Assembly (NCBI RefSeq): GCF_009806575.1
Contig: NZ_CP047095.1
Location: 1,926,001-1,990,000 of the forward strand
Direction: 5' to 3'
DNA: 64,000 nt
DNA from: Rossellomorea marisflavi
GTDB taxonomy: Bacteria; Bacillota; Bacilli; Bacillales; Bacillaceae_B
Within the stretch, counting starts at the first letter, position 1, and each line of letters opens with the position of its first letter. Position numbers and translations under genes: made by a program. Under the pieces are notes generated by a model, which made no database searches, was not told the origin of the DNA, and was given only the letters and a program-made list of their open reading frames with translations. Positions 58,383 through 64,000 of the stretch are shown piece by piece.

Positions 58383-58616
58383 GTGAGACTGAGTGAATTG
58401 AGCGGAAAGGAAATCGTGGATTACGGCAGGGCCGAAAGATTGGGGGTCCTGGGACATACAGACCTGGAATTCGATCATCGATCGGGTCAGATCGATGCCT
58501 TGATCATTCCCATGGGCAAGTGGATGCGCAAGCAGAGCGGTGAAATCCGCGTCCCTTGGCATATGATCAGGACCATCGGAACGGATATGATCATCCTGGA
58601 AGTGGCCAGGGAATGA
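58383..58616 (+). CDS. ymxH: YlmC/YmxH-family PRC-barrel sporulation protein
   Basis: A 77-residue protein of the YlmC/YmxH family with one PRC-barrel-like domain: MRLSELSGKEIVDYGRAERL, DLEFDHRSGQIDALIIP and VPWHMIRTIGTDMIIL. The B. subtilis ymxH gene lies in the same position; its exact function is not known. GTG at 58383 follows AGGGAGGGG. It has terminators on both sides, suggesting its own transcript. Confidence 0.88.
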   Translation: MRLSELSGKEIVDYGRAERLGVLGHTDLEFDHRSGQIDALIIPMGKWMRKQSGEIRVPWHMIRTIGTDMIILEVARE

Positions 58617-58641
58617 AAAAACGGGGAAACCCGTTTTTTTG
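58616..58641 (+). terminator. Rho-independent terminator of ymxH
   Basis: AAAAAACGGG (58616-58625) pairs with CCCGTTTTTT (58630-58639) around GAAA. The first arm is poly-A, so it could also act in the reverse direction. Confidence 0.9.
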
Positions 58642-58696
58642 TTTTCATAGGACGGGATCATAAGGGTGAAAGAAAGGAAGGCACAAGGCATCTGCT

Positions 58697-58725
58697 CACC
58701 CTGTACGTGCTCTATACATAGACTG
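58697..58725 (+). promoter_or_regulatory. Possible sigma-K promoter for dpaAB
   Basis: CACC at 58697-58700, a 16-base spacer and CATAGACTG at 58717-58725 approach the sigma-K pattern AC-N16-CATANNNTA (last base differs). dpaAB is a known late mother-cell operon in B. subtilis; the elements are short, so the match is only suggestive. Confidence 0.35.
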
Positions 58726-58781
58726 AAGAAGTGAGAGGCATAAAGAAGATGCGATTATGGTAAAAGTAGGTGAAAGCACTG

Positions 58782-59681
58782 ATGTTGACCGGAATGCACA
58801 TCGCAGTTCTGGGTGGAGATGCTCGCCAATTGGAGATCATCCGTAAACTTACTGAGTTGGATGCAAAGATATCCCTTGTCGGTTTCGAACAATTGGATCA
58901 TGCATTCACCGGGGCTACGAAAGAGAAAATGAGTGAAATTGATTTTTCCATGATGGACGCCATCATTTTACCGGTTCCGGGAACGAATCTTCAAGGGGAG
59001 ATCGAAACCATCTTTTCGAATGAAAAAGTCGTGTTGACAGAAGAAATCCTAAGCAGGACCCCTGACCATTGCACGATCTACTCCGGGATCACCAACGATT
59101 ATTTAAATGGGATCGTAGATGCATCAAAACGCGATCTCATTCAGCTGTTCGAAAGGGATGACGTCGCCATCTATAATTCCATCCCGACAGTAGAAGGCAC
59201 GATCATGATGGCCATTCAACATACGGATTTCACCATCCACGGTTCGAACATCGTCATCCTCGGGCTTGGACGGGTGGGGATGAGTGTGGCAAGGACCTTC
59301 CATCATCTTGGAGGAAGGGTGAAGGTGGGAGCAAGGAAAACCGAGCACTTGGCAAGGGCATCAGAGATGGGATTGGATTCCTTCCAATTGAATCAGTTGG
59401 ATAAGCACATCGGACAATGCGATATCTGCATCAATACCATTCCGGCTCCCATCATCACACCCGGGGTCATTGCAAAGATGCCCTCTCATATCCTCGTTAT
59501 CGACCTTGCTTCAAAACCGGGAGGGACCGATTTCAGATTTGCCGAGAAGCGTGGCATCAAGGCGCTCCTTGCCCCGGGTCTCCCCGGAATCGTGGCACCG
59601 AAGACGGCAGGTCAGATCCTGGCCAATGTTCTCTGCAAGCTGATGGATGATCGAAATAAAGGAAAGGGGAGTTCTACGTGA
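58782..59681 (+). CDS. dpaA: Dipicolinate synthase subunit A
   Basis: DpaA, with DpaB, oxidises a dihydrodipicolinate-pathway product to dipicolinic acid, which fills the spore core with calcium. The 299-residue protein has an N-terminal flavodoxin-like part (IAVLGGDARQLEIIRKLTEL), VVLTEEILSRTPDHCTIYSG and a Rossmann NAD(P)-binding domain with VILGLGRVGMSVARTFHHLG. ATG at 58782 has AGGTGA eight bases upstream and matches the B. subtilis N-terminus MLTG; a GTG at 58770 is less likely. It overlaps dpaB by four bases. Confidence 0.95.
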   Translation: MLTGMHIAVLGGDARQLEIIRKLTELDAKISLVGFEQLDHAFTGATKEKMSEIDFSMMDAIILPVPGTNLQGEIETIFSNEKVVLTEEILSRTPDHCTIYSGITNDYLNGIVDASKRDLIQLFERDDVAIYNSIPTVEGTIMMAIQHTDFTIHGSNIVILGLGRVGMSVARTFHHLGGRVKVGARKTEHLARASEMGLDSFQLNQLDKHIGQCDICINTIPAPIITPGVIAKMPSHILVIDLASKPGGTDFRFAEKRGIKALLAPGLPGIVAPKTAGQILANVLCKLMDDRNKGKGSST

Positions 59682-60271
59682 GCATTAAAGGAAAAAGAAT
59701 CGGATTTGGTCTGACTGGTTCGCACTGTACGTATGATGAAGTATTTCCTCAAATCGAGAAGCTGGTCAACGGCGGTGCGGATGTCTTGCCTGTCGTCTCG
59801 TCGACCATGATGAACACGAATACAAGGTTTGGAAAAGGGGAGGACTGGGTCAAGAGAATCGAAGACGTAACAGGCCATAAAGTCATAGATTCCATCGTGA
59901 AGGCAGAGCCACTGGGTCCAAAGATTCCCCTGGACTGCATGGTGATTTCTCCCCTTACAGGCAATACCATGAGTAAATTTGCCAACGCCATGACCGACTC
60001 CCCGGTCCTGATGGCGGCAAAGGCGACATTGAGGAACCATCGTCCCGTTGTACTTGGCATCTCGACGAATGATGCCTTGGGGCTTAACGGTATCAATCTG
60101 ATGAGGCTGATTTCCACAAAGGATATCTATTTCATCCCATTCGGCCAGGATGCTCCGGAGCAAAAGCCGAAATCCATGGTGGCACGGATGAGCCTGACCC
60201 AGGAGACGATTGAAGCCGCGATGGAAGGAAGGCAGCTTCAACCTGTCGTAATCGAACGATATCTGGATTGA
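59678..60271 (+). CDS. dpaB: Dipicolinate synthase subunit B
   Basis: DpaB is the flavoprotein partner of DpaA in dipicolinic acid synthesis. The 197-residue protein has the flavoprotein fold: GKRIGFGLTGSHCTYDEVFP, PLGPKIPLDCMVISPLTGNT, and the FMN-site-like SKFANAMTDSPVLMAAKATL. The GTG overlaps the dpaA stop and has GGAAAGGGGAG upstream. Length agrees with B. subtilis DpaB (200). Its presence shows the organism makes endospores. Confidence 0.96.
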   Translation: MSIKGKRIGFGLTGSHCTYDEVFPQIEKLVNGGADVLPVVSSTMMNTNTRFGKGEDWVKRIEDVTGHKVIDSIVKAEPLGPKIPLDCMVISPLTGNTMSKFANAMTDSPVLMAAKATLRNHRPVVLGISTNDALGLNGINLMRLISTKDIYFIPFGQDAPEQKPKSMVARMSLTQETIEAAMEGRQLQPVVIERYLD

Positions 60272-60279
60272 TAGCAAGG

Positions 60280-60310
60280 GAAGGCTTCCGGTTGGGTAGC
60301 CTTCTTTTCC
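60280..60310 (+). terminator. Rho-independent terminator of dpaAB
   Basis: GAAGGCT (60280-60286) pairs with AGCCTTC (60298-60304), followed by TTTTCC. Confidence 0.85.
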
Positions 60311-60329
60311 TTGTACGAAAAAGAGTCTA

Positions 60330-60356
60330 TTGAAAGAAGATTCTTTATGTTAGAAT
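60330..60356 (+). promoter_or_regulatory. Candidate promoter of asd
   Basis: TTGAAA (60330-60335) and TAGAAT (60351-60356) with a short 15-base spacer, compensated by an extended TGT before the -10. Confidence 0.45.
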
Positions 60357-60417
60357 ATACTTTATTATAGTAAATGGCTAAATTGCTATTATGAATGCTT
60401 TGGAAGGAGAGAGGATT

Positions 60418-61464
60418 TTGAAAACAACGGAATTAAACGTGGCAGTCGTCGGTGCAACCGGGGCAGTCGGGCAGCAAATGCTGGAAACATTAGAGAAAAG
60501 GGATTTTCCGATAAAAAATCTGATCTTACTATCTTCTGCCCGTTCGGCAGGTTCAACAGTCTCCTTTAAAGGAAAAGAATATACGGTGGCTGAAGCAAAG
60601 CCCGAGAGCTTTGAAGGGGTGGATATTGCCCTGTTCAGTGCAGGAGGAAGTGTATCCAAGCTTCTTGCCCCCGAGGCAGTGAAGAGGGGTGCGATCGTAG
60701 TCGACAATACAAGTGCCTACCGCATGGACCCCGAAGTTCCGCTGGTTGTACCTGAAGTGAATGAAGAGGATCTGAAACGTCATAAAGGCATCATCGCCAA
60801 TCCGAACTGTTCAACAATCCAGATGGTTGCCGCACTCGAGCCACTGCGTAAAGCCTATGGGCTGAAGAAGGTGATCGTGTCCACGTATCAAGCTGTATCC
60901 GGTGCCGGTGCAGTCGCCATAGATGAATTAAATGATCAGGCACAGGCCATCCTGTCGGGAGAATCCTTCGAACCGAGCGTCCTGCCGGTCAAAGGGGATA
61001 AAAAACATTATCAGATTGCGTATAATGTGATTCCTCAGATTGATCTGTTCCAGGAGAACGGTTTTACATTTGAAGAAATGAAGATGATCAATGAAACGAA
61101 AAAGATCATGCATCAACCTGATTTGAAGGTGTCAGCCACATGTGTCAGACTTCCAGTAGTAACAGGTCACTCTGAAAGTGTATATATTGAGATTGAAAAG
61201 GACTCCATTTCGGTGGGGGATATTCATGCGCAACTCACGGAAGCTCCGGGGGTCACCCTTCAGGATGTTCCTGAGGAACAAATATATCCGATGCCTGCCG
61301 ATGCAGTAGGGAAGCCGGATGTTTTTGTCGGACGCGTGAGAAAAGACCTTGATGAGGACAACGGATTCCATATGTGGATCGTATCCGATAACCTTCTGAA
61401 AGGCGCTGCCTGGAATTCAGTGCAGATTGCTGAAAGCCTATTGAAATTGGGTCTGGTAAAATAA
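60418..61464 (+). CDS. asd: Aspartate-semialdehyde dehydrogenase
   Basis: Asd reduces aspartyl phosphate to aspartate semialdehyde, feeding lysine, diaminopimelate, dipicolinate, methionine and threonine synthesis. The 348-residue protein has the NADP site VAVVGATGAVGQQMLETL, the catalytic cysteine in IANPNCSTIQMVAAL, QAVSGAGA and the C-terminal KGAAWNSVQIAESL. TTG at 60418 has GGAGAGAGG upstream and fits the family start (346 in B. subtilis); an ATG at 60391 would add residues and lies before the ribosome binding site. It begins the asd-dapG-dapA set. Confidence 0.96.
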   Translation: MKTTELNVAVVGATGAVGQQMLETLEKRDFPIKNLILLSSARSAGSTVSFKGKEYTVAEAKPESFEGVDIALFSAGGSVSKLLAPEAVKRGAIVVDNTSAYRMDPEVPLVVPEVNEEDLKRHKGIIANPNCSTIQMVAALEPLRKAYGLKKVIVSTYQAVSGAGAVAIDELNDQAQAILSGESFEPSVLPVKGDKKHYQIAYNVIPQIDLFQENGFTFEEMKMINETKKIMHQPDLKVSATCVRLPVVTGHSESVYIEIEKDSISVGDIHAQLTEAPGVTLQDVPEEQIYPMPADAVGKPDVFVGRVRKDLDEDNGFHMWIVSDNLLKGAAWNSVQIAESLLKLGLVK

Positions 61465-61516
61465 GCAGAAGAGGAACGAAGCAACAGACGACGACTAACT
61501 CAAGCAATCATCCCCA

Positions 61517-61549
61517 TCTACCTCTTGACCATTGATGAAGAGGTGTAGA
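61517..61549 (+). promoter_or_regulatory. Hairpin covering the dapG ribosome binding site
   Basis: ACCTCTT (61520-61526) pairs with AAGAGGT (61538-61544), which is the Shine-Dalgarno of dapG; outer TCT/AGA pairing extends it. The site would be hidden when folded. No T-run follows, so it is not a terminator. Confidence 0.5.
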
Positions 61550-61550
61550 C

Positions 61551-62807
61551 ATGAAAGTGATCGTCCAGAAATTCGGGGGTACTTCCGTAAGGGATGAATC
61601 AACAAGGCTCAAAGCCATCGCCCATACAAAGGAAGCTATCAGTGAAGGGTATAAGGTGGTCGTGGTCGTCTCCGCCATGGGCAGAAAAGGGGAGCCGTAT
61701 GCAACAGACTCCCTCCTCGGACTCATAGGGGGAGGAGGCACAAGGATCAGCAAAAGGGAACAGGACTTATTATTATCATGCGGTGAAATCATTTCAAGTC
61801 TCGTCTTTTCCAATATGCTCCTGGAGAATGGGGTGTGTTCCACCGCCCTGACCGGAGCCCAGGCAGGATTTCGAACCAATGATGACTTCGGTAACGCCAG
61901 GATCATGGAGATGGATTGCGAAAGGATCAAAAAAGAGCTTGATCTTCATGACGCCGTAGTGGTAGCCGGGTTTCAAGGTGCGACCTCCGGTGGGGATATA
62001 ACGACGATCGGCAGGGGCGGGAGCGATACATCCGCCTCAGCCCTCGGTGTCGCCCTGAAGGCCGAGTATATCGATATCTTCACCGATGTGGAGGGGATCA
62101 TGACGGCGGACCCGCGCATTTCATCCAGGGCGCGGCCCATCAAGGTCGTTTCCTATAATGAAGTATGCAATATGGCGTACCAGGGGGCAAAGGTCATTCA
62201 TCCGCGAGCGGTTGAAATCGCCATGAACTCGAATGTGCCCATCAGGATCCGGTCCACCTACTCTAAAGACCCGGGTACCCTCGTCACCACGCCTGGTTCC
62301 ATGAAGGACCATGAACATTTCAGGAGTCACCCCGTCACTGGCATCGCCCATGTACAGTCCCTAACGCAGATCAAGGTATTCGCCCGCAAGGATCAATATG
62401 ATCTGCAGGCGGAAGTGTTCAAGGCGATGGCGAGGGAAGGGATCTCCGTGGATTTTATCAACATCTCCCCCCGTGGAGTCGTTTATACGGTATCTTCGAC
62501 TTTGAGCGACCGTGCCATAGCCGTCTTGAAAGGGCTCGGTCATTTTCCCCATGTAGAACGGGAATGTGCGAAGGTATCAGTGGTTGGAGCGGGGATGACA
62601 GGTGTGCCGGGAATTACATCCGTCATCGTGTCCGCTCTATCTGATTTAGGTATCAGGATCCTGCAGTCTGCAGACAGCCATACAACCATCTGGGTACTCG
62701 TTAAAGAACATGATCTTGTGAATGCCATCAATGCCCTTCATGATGCCTTTCAACTGCAAGAGAGGGATGCTGCCTGGTTAGCGCATCAATTTGAGGAGAG
62801 TGAATAG
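61551..62807 (+). CDS. dapG: Aspartokinase I (diaminopimelate-regulated type), DapG
   Basis: DapG phosphorylates aspartate; in B. subtilis it is the isozyme inhibited by meso-diaminopimelate and used for cell wall and spore needs. The 418-residue protein has the kinase domain with IVQKFGGTSVRDESTRLKAI, TTIGRGGSDTSASALGVALK and two ACT domains at the C-terminus (VFARKDQYDLQAEVFKAMAR, and VVGAGMTGVPGITSVIVSAL). The GAGGTG site is inside a hairpin. Length is near the B. subtilis protein (404). Confidence 0.94.
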   Translation: MKVIVQKFGGTSVRDESTRLKAIAHTKEAISEGYKVVVVVSAMGRKGEPYATDSLLGLIGGGGTRISKREQDLLLSCGEIISSLVFSNMLLENGVCSTALTGAQAGFRTNDDFGNARIMEMDCERIKKELDLHDAVVVAGFQGATSGGDITTIGRGGSDTSASALGVALKAEYIDIFTDVEGIMTADPRISSRARPIKVVSYNEVCNMAYQGAKVIHPRAVEIAMNSNVPIRIRSTYSKDPGTLVTTPGSMKDHEHFRSHPVTGIAHVQSLTQIKVFARKDQYDLQAEVFKAMAREGISVDFINISPRGVVYTVSSTLSDRAIAVLKGLGHFPHVERECAKVSVVGAGMTGVPGITSVIVSALSDLGIRILQSADSHTTIWVLVKEHDLVNAINALHDAFQLQERDAAWLAHQFEESE

Positions 62808-62809
62808 TT

Positions 62810-63673
62810 GTGAATTTTGGCCGTGTATCAACAGCGATGGTCACACCGTTTGATCGCAAAGGAAATATCGATTTCTATAAAACAACTCAGTTGATCAACT
62901 ATCTGATCGAACATGGGACTGATTCCCTCGTGGTTGCCGGGACAACAGGGGAATCCCCGACGCTTACAAAGGAAGAAAAGCTGGCATTATTCCGCCATGC
63001 AGTCAAAATCACAGATGGCAGAATCCCTGTCATCGCGGGTACCGGAAGCAATAATACAAAAGAATCCATCGATCTATCCAAAAAAGCGGAAGCAATCGGT
63101 GTCGACGCCATCATGCTTGTCGCACCGTATTATAGTAAACCAAGCCAGGAAGGCATGTTCCGTCATTTTAAAGAAGTCGCAGACGCCGTCGCATTGCCTG
63201 TCATGCTTTATAATGTTCCTGGCAGGTCCGCTGTCACCATTTCACCGGATACCATCATCCGATTATCGGAAGTGCCGAATATCATGTCGGTGAAAGAAGC
63301 AAGCGGCGATCTGGGTGCCATGACGAAGATCATCGCGTCTACTGCTGACGACTTTCTCGTGTATTGTGGGGATGATGGTCTGACCTTGCCTGCGCTGTCA
63401 ATCGGTGCCGATGGGATCGTCTCCGTTGCTTCCCATATCATCGGGAAAGAAATGCAGCAGATGACGGAGGCCCATTTCTCCGGAGATACGGGTCGGGCAG
63501 CGAAACTTCATCAAGAGTTGCTGCCTTTGATGGAAGGGCTATTTGCCACCCCGAGCCCTGGACCTGTCAAGACCGCCCTGCAGCTTAAGGGTCTTGATGT
63601 CGGTTCCGTCCGTCTTCCGTTGATTCCACTGACGGAAGATGAAAGGAAGAGCCTCAGCAAACTTTTATCATGA
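62810..63673 (+). CDS. dapA: 4-hydroxy-tetrahydrodipicolinate synthase
   Basis: DapA condenses pyruvate with aspartate semialdehyde, the entry to lysine, peptidoglycan diaminopimelate and dipicolinate. The 287-residue TIM-barrel protein has GTTGESPTLTKEEKLALF, the catalytic tyrosine in VMLYNVPGRS and the Schiff-base lysine in IMSVKEASGDL. GTG at 62810 lies two bases after dapG, with GAGGAGAG upstream in dapG. Length matches B. subtilis DapA (290). The three-gene set asd-dapG-dapA next to dpaAB lets dipicolinate precursors be made together. Confidence 0.97.
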   Translation: MNFGRVSTAMVTPFDRKGNIDFYKTTQLINYLIEHGTDSLVVAGTTGESPTLTKEEKLALFRHAVKITDGRIPVIAGTGSNNTKESIDLSKKAEAIGVDAIMLVAPYYSKPSQEGMFRHFKEVADAVALPVMLYNVPGRSAVTISPDTIIRLSEVPNIMSVKEASGDLGAMTKIIASTADDFLVYCGDDGLTLPALSIGADGIVSVASHIIGKEMQQMTEAHFSGDTGRAAKLHQELLPLMEGLFATPSPGPVKTALQLKGLDVGSVRLPLIPLTEDERKSLSKLLS

Positions 63674-63679
63674 ATAAAC

Positions 63680-63709
63680 AATGGTCCCGGCATGTTTGCC
63701 GGGGCCATT
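63680..63709 (+). terminator. Stable hairpin after dapA without a U-tract
   Basis: 63680-63692 pairs with 63697-63709 in a 13-bp stem (one G-U). The bases after it are CGTCATAT, not a T-run, so it may be an mRNA 3' stabiliser or a weak terminator. Confidence 0.55.
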
Positions 63710-63844
63710 CGTCATATAAGGGTGTTCTCTGAGAGAAATTTCAAGGGCAAAGGAGGATTCCTACCGGCCATTCACGAAATAGTACATATTCGAACGTGCA
63801 CTTTTCTACATAGACGTCAGCCAGAAGGTAGAGGATAATTTTGG

Positions 63845-63874
63845 TTGTATTATGAAAAGGGTTTCCTTTATAAT
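63845..63874 (+). promoter_or_regulatory. Promoter of rnjB
   Basis: TTGTAT (63845-63850), an 18-base spacer and a perfect TATAAT (63869-63874), 49 bases before the rnjB ATG. Confidence 0.7.
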
Positions 63875-63922
63875 GATCCTAACTGATATAAGATCGGGGA
63901 AAGCACAACATAGGAGGACATA

Positions 63923-64000
63923 ATGGTGAGTAATAGCAGAGTGAAACACGAGGAAATCAAAATCATCCCCTTGGGCGGAGTAGGGGAAATCGGTAAGAAT
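63923..64000 (+). CDS. rnjB: Ribonuclease J2, N-terminal part (cut by window end)
   Basis: Only the first 26 codons are present, ending in IKIIPLGGVGEIGKN, the start of the metallo-beta-lactamase fold of RNase J enzymes. B. subtilis carries rnjB directly after dapA, and the sequence is closer to the J2 start (IALGGVGEIGKN) than to J1. RNase J2 pairs with J1 in 5'-to-3' decay and endonucleolytic cleavage. AGGAGGA precedes the ATG at 63923. The active-site residues lie outside the window. Confidence 0.85.
   Translation, partial: MVSNSRVKHEEIKIIPLGGVGEIGKN

Noticed and set aside
63780..63830. A CATATT and CATAGA pair upstream of rnjB as a sigma-E promoter.
   Set aside because: The spacing is about 18 bases, too long for sigma-E, and a good sigma-A promoter lies downstream.

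Overview
The window is a block of chromosomal core genome from a spore-forming, flagellated Bacillaceae bacterium. Every real gene is on the + strand and gene order is nearly the same as in the Bacillus subtilis topA to rnjB region. Protein lengths and residues fit a Bacillus-group organism of middling GC; Rossellomorea or a related marine Bacillus is my guess from general resemblance, not a tested assignment. I see no prophage, insertion sequence, CRISPR array, rRNA or tRNA.

Region 1 (1-4770): 3' end of topA with its terminator, then a new promoter driving xerC-hslV-hslU, followed by codY. trmFO, which lies between topA and xerC in B. subtilis, is absent; only 336 non-coding bases are there. 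Region 2 (4770-32130): a 581-base gap with the likely fla/che promoter and a weak CodY-box-like site, then the roughly 27-kb fla/che operon: flgB-flgC-fliE-fliF-fliG-fliH-fliI-fliJ-motE-like-fliK-flgD-flgE-swrD-fliL-fliM-fliY-cheY-fliO-fliP-fliQ-fliR-flhB-flhA-flhF-flhG-cheB-cheA-cheW-cheC-cheD-sigD-(small protein)-(33-codon ORF)-swrB. It encodes rod, hook, basal body, export gate, switch, chemotaxis signalling and the motility sigma factor. Region 3 (32130-46000): rpsB, tsf, pyrH, frr (translation and UMP synthesis), uppS, cdsA, dxr, rseP (isoprenoid, phospholipid, envelope stress), proS and polC.

Region 4 (46000-53600): rimP-nusA-rnpM-ylxQ-infB-ylxP-rbfA, truB, ribF and rpsO, covering transcription elongation, translation initiation, ribosome maturation and flavin synthesis. 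Region 5 (53600-64000): pnp, a degenerate polysaccharide deacetylase (ylxY type), mlpA, ymxH, the dipicolinate synthase pair dpaA-dpaB behind a possible sigma-K promoter, asd-dapG-dapA feeding dipicolinate, lysine and peptidoglycan synthesis, and the first 26 codons of rnjB.

Most notable observations: (a) cheB and dxr carry three apparent one-base deletions, all in G or C runs. dxr is normally essential, so base-calling errors are the likeliest cause. (b) The swrD Shine-Dalgarno is 30 nt from its ATG, with a 9-bp hairpin exactly between them that would leave an 8-nt effective spacing. (c) A strong hairpin with a broken U-tract lies in the rimP-nusA leader. (d) A hairpin covers the dapG ribosome binding site. 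(e) A 33-codon ORF before swrB overlaps both neighbours by ATGA. I found no wholly new multi-gene system; the novelty candidates are regulatory elements and small genes.
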